A program made the position numbers and the translations under genes. A DNA stretch of 64,000 nt from Microbacterium yannicii PS01. GTDB taxonomy: Bacteria > Actinomycetota > Actinomycetes > Actinomycetales > Microbacteriaceae. This document shows, one piece after another, positions 33,501 through 42,318 of the stretch. Where the stretch lies: NCBI RefSeq assembly GCF_000304335.1, contig NZ_CAJF01000001.1, positions 124,001 to 188,000 of the forward strand, read 5' to 3'. Every line of letters starts with the position of its first letter. Within the stretch, counting starts at the first letter, position 1. Under the pieces are notes generated by a model that was not told the origin of the DNA, ran no database searches, and was given only the letters and a program-made list of their open reading frames with translations.

Positions 33501-34151
33501 TCAGCCGGCGAGTGGTCCCGCACCGAGCCTCTGAGGGTGCGACCGTCGGAGGAACGTCACGCACCGGTATCGACCCGTTGCCGCGACGGCAAGCGCAAGC
33601 GGAACGATGAAGAGGACGGCGTCGGATTGTTCGTTGCACGCCAGCGCTATTACCGCACTCGCCGCGAGGAGGATGCTCAGCCACGTGGGGAGCAGTCCTG
33701 AGCTGAACACGCTCATTGCGATGAGCGCCACTCCCGCAAGCACCCCGATGACTCCGGGACCCACGAACAGCGGCATCCAGGGGAGGTCGCCGTCGAAGAA
33801 CACAGCCTGAGCGAGCACGCCGACGAACAACCACGCGACGCCGAGCGTGAGCGTGATCGATCCGACGCGAGCGAGAACACGGTTGCCCCCCGCTCGATAT
33901 GAGAGCGCGGCAAGCGTTGCCAGGCCGACGGCGATCAGGACCAGTGAAGCGGTCCCCAGGATCGCAACGAGCGTCGACATCTCTCTCATGGGCCGGATCG
34001 CGCACTCCTCGGGACCGATGCACCCCACCGGCTCCGAGGAGTGGATCACGGCCGTCAGCGCCAGCAGCGTGCCCCCCGAAGAGCGCTGCAGCACCAGCGA
34101 CGAGGTGAAGAGCGCTCGTTTGGCGCTCGAGATCTGGTTCGTGCATGTCAT
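33501..34151 (-). CDS. DUF998-like integral membrane protein
   Basis: A 216-residue membrane protein with about six hydrophobic segments, including TLVAILGTASLVLIAVGLAT, GSITLTLGVAWLFVGVLAQ and GVIGVLAGVALIAMSVF. The overall pattern resembles DUF998 proteins, whose function is unknown. The first loop carries two cysteines (GCIGPEECAI). ATG 34151 with AAAGGTG upstream was preferred to a longer opening at 34313. No pathway link to neighbours is apparent. Confidence 0.7.
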   Translation of the reverse strand: MTCTNQISSAKRALFTSSLVLQRSSGGTLLALTAVIHSSEPVGCIGPEECAIRPMREMSTLVAILGTASLVLIAVGLATLAALSYRAGGNRVLARVGSITLTLGVAWLFVGVLAQAVFFDGDLPWMPLFVGPGVIGVLAGVALIAMSVFSSGLLPTWLSILLAASAVIALACNEQSDAVLFIVPLALAVAATGRYRCVTFLRRSHPQRLGAGPLAG

Positions 34152-34390
34152 CGCACCTTTCGTGTGGAAGTGGCTCTCACTGTGCCGCCCGGGAGGGAGA
34201 TGGCGCGTCGGCCCTGAGACGTCATTCCGAGGTACACCCGTGGGTGGAAGGGTCTCGTCCAGAAGCGCGGCGCCGGGGTGGACCGTGCACCCCCAGGTGT
34301 ACGTCGAGAACACCTCCGGAGGACGATGTGTCAGGCGACCATCCGGAGCACCCTGGAGACATCTGCCAGGTCACTCCTCGGGAGCACACC

Positions 34391-34717
34391 ATGTTCTTCG
34401 CGCATCGCTCGGCCATCTCTCTCGGTCTTCGAGCCGCCGCGCGGTCGCGACGAATGCTGGGCGTCGCCGGGCTGTCGCTCGTGACGGCCGTCGGGGCCTG
34501 CCAGGTGCCCGCCGTGGCTTCGGCGTCGCCCGCCTTCGCGGCAGTGGAGAGTCGTTCGTGGGAGTCGGGCGGTTCCGCTATGGTGTGCGGGCCGGCGGCA
34601 GCGCGCGGAGGCTACGCGCTGCGGTGCGTGCGCCGGCTCCCGTTCCCGCTGATCACGTGCACGGACGCCGACAGCCCAGGCGCCGCATCCGACTCCCATT
34701 CCGGCTTGCGAGAGTGA
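34391..34717 (+). CDS. Small secreted hypothetical protein
   Basis: A possible 108-residue product with a basic N terminus (MFFAHRSAISLGLRAAARSR), a hydrophobic core and a cleavage-like ASASPAFAA. The mature part has three cysteines and no recognisable domain. GGGAG precedes the ATG by 9 bases. A second frame (34326-34484, 52 residues) with a stronger GGAGG site overlaps its start, so the true arrangement is uncertain. No homologue is recognised. The 239 bp before it hold nothing else clear. Confidence 0.4.
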   Translation: MFFAHRSAISLGLRAAARSRRMLGVAGLSLVTAVGACQVPAVASASPAFAAVESRSWESGGSAMVCGPAAARGGYALRCVRRLPFPLITCTDADSPGAASDSHSGLRE

Positions 34718-34747
34718 CGGCTCACCGTGCGTCGTCTCGGCGGAGGG

Positions 34748-35443
34748 TTATCGGCCCATCGACCCGCGATCCGTCGGCCCGGCTGTCACCATGCCCGTGC
34801 GGAACGCGAACGAAACGGCTTGTGCCCGGTCGCTGCAACCCAATTTGAGAAAGATCCGGTGAACGTGGGTCTTCACGGTCGCCTCGCTCAAGAAGAGGTC
34901 GGCGGCGATCTGCTGATTGGTTCGACCGCGGGCGACGGCGGTGAGCACTTCGCGCTCACGCGGGGTCAGCTGCTCCACTTCGGCGGTCGTCGCCCGAGAC
35001 AGCTCGGGCGAGGAGGCGTAGTCGTCGAGCAGCCGGCGCGTCACGGAGGGATCGAGCCAGCCCGCTCCCGCCGCCAGAGCCCTGATGGCCGACCCGAGCA
35101 CCGCCGGAGCGGAGTTCTTGAGAATGAACCCGGCGGCGCCTGCGCGGATCGCCTCGCGTACGGAGGCATCGTCGCTGAACGTCGTGAGGATCAGGATCTC
35201 GGGTCGATTCTGGCCAGGGCGCGAGAGGCCGCCGGATGTCAGCATCCGTGTCGCCTCCACCCCGTTCAGCTCGGGCATGCGGACGTCCATCACGACGACA
35301 TCCGGCGCGAGTTCGGCGATGAGATCCAGAGCGGCGCGCCCGTCGGGCGCCTCGCCGACGACGTCTATGCCGTCTTCCACCTCGAGCAGCATGCGCAGGC
35401 CCGCTCGGATCAGCGCCTCGTCGTCCACCAGGATGACCCGCAC
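34748..35443 (-). CDS. LuxR/NarL-family response regulator
   Basis: A 231-residue two-component regulator. The receiver domain (1-120) starts VRVILVDDEALIR with the acidic pair, has the phospho-acceptor in VVVMDVRMPELNG, the conserved Thr in ILTTFSDD and the Lys in FILKNS. The C-terminal LuxR helix-turn-helix reads LTPREREVLTAVARG and SEATVKTHVHRIFLKL. GTG 35443 preceded by GGGAGCGGG is the preferred start, directly before the receiver domain. It is divergent from the histidine kinase, its likely partner. Confidence 0.92.
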   Translation of the reverse strand: MRVILVDDEALIRAGLRMLLEVEDGIDVVGEAPDGRAALDLIAELAPDVVVMDVRMPELNGVEATRMLTSGGLSRPGQNRPEILILTTFSDDASVREAIRAGAAGFILKNSAPAVLGSAIRALAAGAGWLDPSVTRRLLDDYASSPELSRATTAEVEQLTPREREVLTAVARGRTNQQIAADLFLSEATVKTHVHRIFLKLGCSDRAQAVSFAFRTGMVTAGPTDRGSMGR

Positions 35444-35610
35444 CGGTCCCGCTCCCCGCGCGCCCGCATCTGTCCCCACTCGCTCAGTCTCGCGCTCACG
35501 CGCCCTGCGCGCCACTTCGCCGGGGAACCGAGCACACGCGGACGCACGGGAGGGGTGCGATGGATCGATCCGAGCGCGAAGCTGGTCACCTCGGCGAAGA
35601 GGGAGGCGTG

Positions 35611-37641
35611 ATGGCTCAGAAGCAGTCGCCGTCGGTCGGCGTCCCGGCTTCGTCGCGACGCTTTCCTGCACCCGAGCCGCTCGGCGCACTGTACCTCGCG
35701 GGGTTGGGCTGTCTGCTCGTCGTGGGACCGGTCACCGCAGCGACGCTACCGCTGGAGGTGTGGCTTCTGATTCCCCTGCTCATGCTGGCGGCAGTCCCGC
35801 TGCTCTGGGTCGCGCGGGCGCCGGTCCTCGTGCTGATCCTCGTGATCGCGCTGCAGGCGTTCGTTCTCGGGGTGCTCGACGGATTCCGGCTTCCCGACGC
35901 CGAGTTCGCGGTGATCGCTCCGCTCATCGCACTGGGGACGGTCACGGCTCGTCGCCCCTTCTGGGTCGGGCTCTTGTGTCTGCTGCTCACGTGGTCGTAC
36001 ACCGTCACGGCGTTCCTGCTCGCCTTTCCTGGGACTGATGCCGCCTGGCTCCTGCAGTCCACGACAGCGATGAGTCTGCTCGCCTGGAGCTTGGGGCTGC
36101 TCGCCCACGCCAATCGCAGCCGCCTGGCGCGCCTGCGCGCGGAACAGGATCGTGCAGCGAGTGCGGTCGCGGACGAGCGGGCCCGGGTCGCGTTCGAGCT
36201 CAACGGAATCATCAGCGTGGAGGTCGACCGGATGCGCCGAGGCGCTGCGGCGGCGCGGAACGCAGCGAACGACCAAGGGCGTGCGGTCGACGCGCTGCGA
36301 TCGGTCGAGGCGATCGGCGTCGAGGCCATGAACGAGTTGCGACGGCTTCTGCACGTGCTGCGAGACGACCCTTCTTTCGCCGATGACGAGGCGAACGTGC
36401 ATGAGGTTGCCGGCCGGCGATCCGTGCTGCGTCGCCTCGGAGATGTCACGCGCGGGGACGTGACCGGAGCAGGGGCGGCCGTTCTCGCGACTGTCGCGCT
36501 CACCATGCTGTCGATGACCGGCGAGGAACGCTGGCTCGCGAGTGCGTACTTCGCCGCCACGATGCTCGTGCTGCTGTGGCGCCGCCTGTTCCCCGTCGCC
36601 GTGCTCGCGCTGGTGATCGCGGCGCACGCCGGCGCTGTGCTGCTGTTCAACGAGGGCGACTTCGCGTGGGACACCTTCACAGCCTTGGTGCCGTTGCTGG
36701 TCGCTCTCTTCGCTGTCGCCGCGCAGCGATCGCGGTGGATCTCGGTTCCGGTGATGGTCGTGACATGGGCGTACCTCGCTGTGCCGGGTCTCGCCTACCC
36801 TGACGTGCTCGCGCAGAATCTCGCGACCTACGGCCTCGTCGTGGTCGCGGTGTGGGCGGCCGGCGCGTACTCCGGGGTGAGGCGACGTCAGATTGCCGAG
36901 CTTCAGGCGAGGCGGGATGCCGTCGCTCGCGCCATCGCGCAGGAACGGGCTCGTCTCGCGTACGACTTGCACGACGTGATCGGCCATTCGATCACGATCA
37001 TGGTCGTGCAGTCTGCCGGAGCGGCGCGCATCATCGATCGCGACCCTGAGCGGGCTCTGGCCGCGGTTGCCGCTGTCGAGCGGGCAGGGGCGGAGGCATC
37101 GGCGGAGCTGGGGCACCTCGTCGAGGTGCTGAGCGGATACTCGCCTGAGGCGGAACACCGAACGGATCGCGCGCGGGGACTGGCGGACATCGGCGAGTTG
37201 GTGGAACGCACGCGGGCGGCAGTCGGGCGGATCAACCTCGACATCAACGGGATCGCGCGGCCTCTCGAACCCAGCGTCGACCTGGCCGCCTTCTGCGTCG
37301 TGAGGGAGGCGCTGGCGAACGCGGTGAAGCACGACGGGCCGGACGCGGTGATCGACGTGTCGCTGGACTGGGACGCCGATGCGGTGAGCATGCGGGTGGT
37401 CAGCAGCGGATCCGGTGCGGAGCCACTTCACGCTGCCGAACTGTCGAGCGGGTACGGTCTTCTCGGCGTCCGGGAACGTGTCCGCGTCGCGGGTGGAGAG
37501 ATCGCGTGGGCCGCGTCGGCGGGGCGAGCCTTCACCGTGACGGCGCTGCTGCCGACCGCGGGAGCGTCGTCGGCAAGGGGTCTGCGGCCGGTTGACGGAG
37601 ACGGCGGACCGACCGGCTCCGGTGCTTCTCGGCGCCAGTAG
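35611..37641 (+). CDS. Membrane histidine kinase with two kinase halves, first one degenerate
   Basis: A 676-residue HisKA_3-type sensor kinase. Residues about 25-165 hold five or six membrane segments, followed by a dimerisation-like helix pair (ERARVAFELNGII) whose phospho-acceptor His and next Asp are replaced by N198 and G199. A second membrane set (about 300-420) leads to an intact copy, ERARLAYDLHDVIGHS, with the acceptor H454, then an HATPase domain (N-box REALANAVKHDG, G-box GYGLLGVRERV). ATG 35611 with GGGAGG upstream was chosen over 35560. The divergent regulator at 34748 is the likely target. Confidence 0.9.
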   Translation: MAQKQSPSVGVPASSRRFPAPEPLGALYLAGLGCLLVVGPVTAATLPLEVWLLIPLLMLAAVPLLWVARAPVLVLILVIALQAFVLGVLDGFRLPDAEFAVIAPLIALGTVTARRPFWVGLLCLLLTWSYTVTAFLLAFPGTDAAWLLQSTTAMSLLAWSLGLLAHANRSRLARLRAEQDRAASAVADERARVAFELNGIISVEVDRMRRGAAAARNAANDQGRAVDALRSVEAIGVEAMNELRRLLHVLRDDPSFADDEANVHEVAGRRSVLRRLGDVTRGDVTGAGAAVLATVALTMLSMTGEERWLASAYFAATMLVLLWRRLFPVAVLALVIAAHAGAVLLFNEGDFAWDTFTALVPLLVALFAVAAQRSRWISVPVMVVTWAYLAVPGLAYPDVLAQNLATYGLVVVAVWAAGAYSGVRRRQIAELQARRDAVARAIAQERARLAYDLHDVIGHSITIMVVQSAGAARIIDRDPERALAAVAAVERAGAEASAELGHLVEVLSGYSPEAEHRTDRARGLADIGELVERTRAAVGRINLDINGIARPLEPSVDLAAFCVVREALANAVKHDGPDAVIDVSLDWDADAVSMRVVSSGSGAEPLHAAELSSGYGLLGVRERVRVAGGEIAWAASAGRAFTVTALLPTAGASSARGLRPVDGDGGPTGSGASRRQ

Positions 37642-37685
37642 TCAAGCGCACTCCGAGACGGCTCACCCCGGTATATCGTCGGCGG

Positions 37686-38148
37686 ATGGCCGCGGCATCC
37701 GATTTCTGGCACGACGCCGGCATCATCCTGGGCTGGAACCCGAGCCTCTGGGATGAGTGGCCGGGCTCATACGCCGGCGTGGTGGCCGGCGTCGCTGCCG
37801 GCGAGCCATACGTCACGCAGTGGTCGGTCGGGTCCCGGCGCCAGGTCGAGCCCGGCACCGACGCCTGGCTGCTGCGACAGGGCGGGTCGTACGGGATCAT
37901 CGGGCACGGGACGGTGCTCACCGATCCCTACGAGGACGTCCACTTCGCCGACCCGCGTCGCACCGCGAGCTTCGGTCGATGTCGCCTTCGACGAGCTCGT
38001 GGTCGAGAGGGGCCGTGTTCCGAGGGATGTGCTCGAGGTCGTCGTGCCGGAGGTGGCGTGGCGCTTCCAATTCCGCTCCGGCAACCGCATTGCTCCCGAG
38101 CCGAACCGTCGTCTTCGGGAGCTGTGGCGGGAGTCGACGGCGCCATGA
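37686..38148 (+). pseudogene. Orphan EVE-like domain protein with internal frameshift
   Basis: The first 95 residues (ILGWNPSLWDEW, SVGSRRQVEPGTDAWLLRQG, YGIIGHGTVLTDPYEDVHFADP) match the N-terminal EVE-like module of actinobacterial HNH (McrA-type) nucleases. At about 37965-37975 the frame must shift by +1 to continue as SVDVAFDELVVERGRVPRDV and end WRFQFRSGNRI, RLRELWRES at 38148. Unshifted, the frame runs on to 38342 as Arg-rich nonsense. No HNH domain follows, so this was a stand-alone modified-base reader, or it is a decayed or misread gene. Confidence 0.72.
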
Positions 38149-38190
38149 ACTCCGTCGCGGGTGCGGCGGGGAGGAGGTTACGCTTTCGAG

Positions 38191-38535
38191 GTGCACCGGA
38201 TCTTCACCACGAGCTTCGCATCGGTCTACCCGCACTACGTGACGAAGGTGGAGAAGAAGGGACGAACGAGCGCCGAGCTCGATCGGGTGATCGAGTGGCT
38301 CACGGGGTTCGGAGACGCCGAGCTCTCGCGGCATCTCGATGAGCACACCACGTTCGAGGACTTCTTCGCCGACGCGACGCTCAACCCCCGCGCGTCTCTC
38401 ATCACGGGCGCCATCTGCGGCATGCGGGTCGAGACGATCGAAGACTCACTCATGCAGAAAATCCGCTACCTCGACAAGCTCGTGGACGAGCTTGCGAAGG
38501 GAAGGCCGATGGAGAAGATCCTGCGCGCAGGATGA
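38191..38535 (+). CDS. DUF2200 family protein
   Basis: A 114-residue protein matching DUF2200 along its length: [53 protein letters not shown] and [26 protein letters not shown]. The family is small, cytoplasmic and of unknown function. GTG 38191 is preferred because the conserved block begins with the next codon; GTG 38161 in the same frame is an alternative. GGAGGAGG lies 13 bases before 38191, which is rather far. Confidence 0.83.
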   Translation: MHRIFTTSFASVYPHYVTKVEKKGRTSAELDRVIEWLTGFGDAELSRHLDEHTTFEDFFADATLNPRASLITGAICGMRVETIEDSLMQKIRYLDKLVDELAKGRPMEKILRAG

Positions 38536-38554
38536 TGCTGAAGCTTGACGGGCG

Positions 38555-38911
38555 TCAGTCGTCGCGAGAGCGCGGCGTCATGAACCACTCGACGAACCTC
38601 TTCGCGCGTCCGTCGGGCGCGAACCACACCTCCCACATGTTCGAGTAGCTTTCGTGGCCGGGGTACTCCACGGTGCCCGTGATGATCGCAAGGTCTTCGT
38701 TCTCGATCAGCACGCGCAGGTCGTGCCGGGGATCGCTCGGTTCGGGGTCGCGCCACATCTCGACGATCGCGTCGATGCCGATCACCGGCTCGTCGTCGTC
38801 GGGGCGGAACCAGTACTCCGCGTCGTCCGCGAAGATCGCCCGGACGGCGGCAGGGTCTTTCGAGGTCCACGCGGTGATGTAGCCGTTCAGCCAGTCGCTC
38901 GCCTTGGTCAT
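38555..38911 (-). CDS. SnoaL-like/nuclear transport factor 2 domain protein
   Basis: A 118-residue NTF2-fold protein (SDWLNGYITAWTSKDPAAVRAIFADDAEYWF, then EMWRDP and MWEVWFAPDGRAKRFVEWFM). Members of this SnoaL-like group are widespread, single-domain and mostly uncharacterised; the acidic and aromatic pocket suggests small-molecule binding. ATG 38911 is the natural start by homology, with only weak ribosome-binding sequence. It converges on the DUF2200 gene with a 19-bp gap. Confidence 0.75.
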   Translation of the reverse strand: MTKASDWLNGYITAWTSKDPAAVRAIFADDAEYWFRPDDDEPVIGIDAIVEMWRDPEPSDPRHDLRVLIENEDLAIITGTVEYPGHESYSNMWEVWFAPDGRAKRFVEWFMTPRSRDD

Positions 38912-39016
38912 ACGCTCGTGTCTACTCCGGGCGGCTGACATGCGCCAGGGCTGCGGACCCCTGCTAGCGTCGGGATCGCCGGGTCCTTCGCGGGTCCGGC
39001 AGAGCGGGGGAGAAAC

Positions 39017-39571
39017 GTGGCAGAGCGCAGCAGCTGGGTGCTCGTCGACGGTGAGAACATCGACGCGACACTCGGCGGTTCGATCCTCGGTCGCAGACCG
39101 CAGCCGGAGGAGCGGCCCCGGTGGGACCGCATCCTGGCGTTCGTCGCGGACCGCTGGAACCAGCCCGCTCGGGGACTGTTCTTCCTCAACGCGACCTCGC
39201 ATCTTCCGATGCCGTTCGTGCAGGCTCTTCTCGCCCTGGGCTATCAGCCCGTCCCGCTGTCGGGTCCCGCCGACGAGAAGATCGTCGACATCGCCATCCA
39301 GCGCACGCTGCAAGAGCTGGCCCATCGCGACGGCGATGTGGTGCTCGTCAGCCACGACCGCGACTTCGCCGACGACGTCGCGCGTCTCGCCGGGGGCGAG
39401 CGCCGCGTGGGTGTCATCGCATTCCACGAGTTCCGCAGCAGCGAGTTCTCCGGGCTTCCGGGGGTCGAGTTCTTCGATCTCGAGTACGACGTCGAGGCCT
39501 TCGATGCGCCTCTGCCGCGCGTACGCGTCATCCCGATCGAAGAGTTCGACCCCGCCGACTTCCTTCGGTGA
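39017..39571 (+). CDS. NYN-domain (PIN-like) putative ribonuclease
   Basis: A 184-residue NYN protein. The fold is marked by WVLVDGENIDATLGG (first acidic residue), PADEKIVDIAIQRTL and VVLVSHDRDFADDV, which supply the conserved aspartates of the metal-dependent PIN-like active site. GTG 39017 follows GGGGGAGAA. Such proteins are thought to cut RNA; targets are unknown. It lies 62 bp before the Nudix gene on the same strand. Confidence 0.85.
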   Translation: MAERSSWVLVDGENIDATLGGSILGRRPQPEERPRWDRILAFVADRWNQPARGLFFLNATSHLPMPFVQALLALGYQPVPLSGPADEKIVDIAIQRTLQELAHRDGDVVLVSHDRDFADDVARLAGGERRVGVIAFHEFRSSEFSGLPGVEFFDLEYDVEAFDAPLPRVRVIPIEEFDPADFLR

Positions 39572-39632
39572 CGGGGTCTCGGCCGCCGGTTGGCGCCGGC
39601 CTCGTGTCGGCGCGCGGTACTAGCCTGAAGGC

Positions 39633-40373
39633 GTGCCTGCTGATCCTCTTCCCGACGGCGCTCGAGCGGAGTTCCGCTCGCTCATAGAAGCAGTGGCCGC
39701 AGCGCCCCCCGGGACGCAGGGCTTCGACGCCTTCGCCGGACTGCCGACGCCCGCTGACGCCCGCCCGGCGGCCGTCCTCATCCTGTTCGGGGTGCTCGAC
39801 GCGCTTCCGAGCGCGCACCGGGCCGACGCCCCGGCGGTCTCGCGCGACCTGGACGTTCTGCTCCTCTCGCGGGCCGCGACATTGCGCTCGCACGCCGGCC
39901 AGGTCGCCTTTCCGGGCGGGCGGATCGACCCCGGCGACGATGGACCGGTCGCCGCCGCACTCCGCGAGGCGACGGAGGAGACCGGCCTCGACCCCGCAGG
40001 CGTCGATGTGCTCGGCACGCTCGAGAACCTTCCGGTCGCTTTCTCGCAGCACCTGGTCACCCCGGTGCTGGCGTGGTGGCGGCATCCGTCACCGGTCGGA
40101 GTGGTCGACGAAGCCGAGTCGTCGGCTGTATTCCGAGCGCCTGTCGCCGACCTCCTGGATCCGGCCAACCGCGGGTCCACGGTCATCCGCCGCGATGGTC
40201 ACGAGTGGCGCGGGCCCGGGTTCCTGGTGCGGCATGCGACGGGCGAGCATCTGGTGTGGGGGTTCACCGGCATGGTGCTCGACGGGCTCTTCGACCGACT
40301 GGGCTGGACCGAGCCGTGGGACCCCACCGTCGAACTCCCGCTCATCCTGCCGCAGTTCGACACCGGGCGTTGA
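39633..40373 (+). CDS. Nudix hydrolase, CoA pyrophosphatase (NudL) type
   Basis: A 246-residue Nudix enzyme. The box GGRIDPGDDGPVAAALREAT followed by EETGL matches the catalytic loop and helix, and LLSRAATLRSHAGQVAFPGG is the extra motif of the CoA-specific branch (UPF0035/NudL), which splits CoA or acyl-CoA into 4'-phosphopantetheine products and 3',5'-ADP. A GTG start is used at 39633. It is probably a housekeeping clean-up enzyme. Confidence 0.88.
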   Translation: MPADPLPDGARAEFRSLIEAVAAAPPGTQGFDAFAGLPTPADARPAAVLILFGVLDALPSAHRADAPAVSRDLDVLLLSRAATLRSHAGQVAFPGGRIDPGDDGPVAAALREATEETGLDPAGVDVLGTLENLPVAFSQHLVTPVLAWWRHPSPVGVVDEAESSAVFRAPVADLLDPANRGSTVIRRDGHEWRGPGFLVRHATGEHLVWGFTGMVLDGLFDRLGWTEPWDPTVELPLILPQFDTGR

Positions 40374-40451
40374 TGAGGGGTCTTCGGCGGCGCGACGTGC
40401 TGACCGAGGTGTCGGCCGAGCGCGCGACGAAGATGTAGCGCAGAGACGACA

Positions 40452-40484
40452 CGAGCGGATGCCGCAGCGCGCAGCATCCGCTCG
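40452..40484. terminator. Bidirectional hairpin terminator
   Basis: CGAGCGGATGC (40452-40462) and GCATCCGCTCG (40474-40484) form an 11-bp perfect stem with an 11-base loop between the converging Nudix and transglycosylase genes. On the minus strand it is outside the gene that ends at 40503. Confidence 0.75.
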
Positions 40485-40502
40485 TTCGAGGTGATTACAG
40501 GG

Positions 40503-41501
40503 TCAGTACCAGCCGACCGACTGCGAGTGCGACCAGGCGCCGCACGGCGTGCCGTAGCGCCCCGAGATGTAGCCGAGGCCCCACGAGATCTGTGTGGCGG
40601 CGTTGGTCTGCCAGTCGGCGCCGGCGCTTGCCATCTTGCTTCCGGGCAGCGCCTGGGGGATGCCGTACGCGCCGCTCGAGCGGTTGTGGGCCTGCGAGTT
40701 CCAGCCGGACTCCTTCTGCCACAGCGGCACGAGGCACGCGAACTGGTCGTCGCCCCAGCCGTAGCCGGCGATCATGTCGCGGGCGATGGCCTGAGCATCG
40801 GCGGCGCTCGTGCCGGCTGCTGCGTAGACGGGCGACGGAGCGGAAGAGCCGGAGGAGCGGGACGATCCCGACGACTGCTGAGCTGCTTCGGCCTCGGCGG
40901 CTTCGGCGGCCGCCGCGGCAGCTGCCTCGGCCTCGAGGCGTGCCTTCTCGGCTGCGGCCTCCTGCTCGGCCTTGAGCGCGATCGCCGCATCGAGGCTGCC
41001 GCGCAGGCCTGCGACGCGCTCGTCGATCTGGGAGATGAGCTCCGTCACGTCGGCGGTGAAGGCGGGCACCAGCGGAGCGGGAAGCAGATCGGCGCCCTCA
41101 AGACGCTCCACCGCTTCTTGGAGCGGCGCGATGTCGACCGACGTCTCGGCCTGACCGATGTCGAGTCCCGATGCGGTGATGTCGGCGGTGACGGTGGCGG
41201 CGGCGGCGATCGTGGTGTCGGCCGCCGTGAGGGCTCGACGGGCCTCGCTCGAGACGGCGTCGGCACCGATCCCGGTGCCCGTCGCGTCCTGGCTGGTCGC
41301 GGTGGTGAAAGAGGCGAGCGCGAAGTTGGTGAAGGATCCGGCCGCTTCTGCCTGAGATGTCGGCGCGGTCGCCGTTACGCCCGCGGTGACCAGCACGGCG
41401 AAGGCGAGGCCTGTGGCGACGATCGCGGGGCGGCGGCGGCTGCGACGTTCTGCCTGGCGGCGTACGCGGCGAGCGGGGGCGGAGGGCGTGATCGAGCGCA
41501 T
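40503..41501 (-). CDS. Secreted lytic transglycosylase-like cell-wall protein
   Basis: A 332-residue exported protein. An Arg-rich N terminus and hydrophobic segment (AIVATGLAFAVLVTAG) end in an Ala-rich signal. A helical region leads to a Glu/Ala coiled coil (KAEQEAAAEKARLEAEAAAA) and a Ser/Gly linker. The C-terminal 95 residues (DMIAGYGWGDDQFACLVPLW, then QKESGWN, AYGIPQALPGSKM and GLGYISGRYG) are the lytic transglycosylase/Rpf-like fold with the catalytic Glu in KESGWN. It should cleave peptidoglycan. ATG 41501 lacks a strong ribosome-binding site. The 192 bp upstream hold nothing recognisable. Confidence 0.87.
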   Translation of the reverse strand: MRSITPSAPARRVRRQAERRSRRRPAIVATGLAFAVLVTAGVTATAPTSQAEAAGSFTNFALASFTTATSQDATGTGIGADAVSSEARRALTAADTTIAAAATVTADITASGLDIGQAETSVDIAPLQEAVERLEGADLLPAPLVPAFTADVTELISQIDERVAGLRGSLDAAIALKAEQEAAAEKARLEAEAAAAAAAEAAEAEAAQQSSGSSRSSGSSAPSPVYAAAGTSAADAQAIARDMIAGYGWGDDQFACLVPLWQKESGWNSQAHNRSSGAYGIPQALPGSKMASAGADWQTNAATQISWGLGYISGRYGTPCGAWSHSQSVGWY

Positions 41502-41693
41502 GAAAAAACCGAGTTCCGTATGTGTCTGCACCGTCGGGGTACGGCGCCGTGCGACCGCTCCGGCGGGCACAAGTCAGCGAGTCTGCCCGTCGTTCCTGAA
41601 CGGTTCCGGTGCGTTTCCTGGACGCCCGGTGGGAGCGCGTTGGCCCGAAATGGCTGATCAGAGGGACTCGCCGGACCACCAAAGAATCGTCGC

Positions 41694-42269
41694 TCAGCGG
41701 TATCGGTAGTGCTCTGCGCTCGTGTTCACCCAGCTGACGAAGCGACGGGCCGCGGCGTCCTGTCCCTCGGGTGCCGGCGTCACCCATACCTGCTCTGCTC
41801 CCGCGACGACGAGGTAAAGACCCGCTCGAAGGATCGCGCGATTGAGCGTCCGCGGCGTGATCTGCCCGCCGGGGCCGAACATCCGGCGGTCGACGGCGTG
41901 CCGCGTGAAGGCGGGCCTGCGCAGCAGTGCGTCGCCGGACTCGACGGATGCCGCCGCCCCTGCCACCGGCTGGCTCAGCATGCCGAAATGGACCCATCGC
42001 CCGTCGATCATGACGCCCGCGAACTCCTGCTCATCGCCGCTGTAGCGCACCGCCGTCGTCCACGCTCGGCCGTCCCACCACCGAAGCCGCCCACGCTGAT
42101 CGTCGTACCAGCCCGCTGCCGCTGCACCCGCTGTCGGCGCGGTATCGGTGTGGAGAGCGACGTCGGGTTCGCGGAGGTCGATGTACTCCTCGGTCCAGCG
42201 CGCTCCGTCCCACCAGCGCTGTTTGCCGGTGCCGTCGTCGTACCACCCGGGGTCGGCGTGCGTCGCCAT
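41694..42269 (-). CDS. Protein with two DUF2510 motifs
   Basis: A 191-residue cytoplasmic protein. Two N-terminal DUF2510 units are visible, DPGWYDDGTGKQRWWDGARWTE at about 6-27 and AGWYDDQRGRLRWWDGRAWT at about 51-70. The remaining 115 residues (DALLRRPAFTRHAVDRRMFG, EQVWVTPAPEGQDAAARRF) are unassigned. DUF2510 is a short actinobacterial motif usually found with membrane segments, but none is seen here. Function unknown. Confidence 0.8.
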   Translation of the reverse strand: MATHADPGWYDDGTGKQRWWDGARWTEEYIDLREPDVALHTDTAPTAGAAAAGWYDDQRGRLRWWDGRAWTTAVRYSGDEQEFAGVMIDGRWVHFGMLSQPVAGAAASVESGDALLRRPAFTRHAVDRRMFGPGGQITPRTLNRAILRAGLYLVVAGAEQVWVTPAPEGQDAAARRFVSWVNTSAEHYRYR

Positions 42270-42318
42270 GGCGAGAGCCTACGCGCCCGCGCCCCGATGA
42301 GGGACGGTGGGCGAGAAG

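Noticed and set aside
33238..34146. Alternative minus-strand 302-residue frame across the YCII and DUF998 genes
   Set aside because: It runs across two genes in a different frame and has no motifs; the DUF998 frame has regular membrane helices.
40903..40990. Ala/Glu-rich stretch in the transglycosylase as a repeat array
   Set aside because: It is a protein linker/coiled coil with degenerate codons, not a CRISPR or satellite array.
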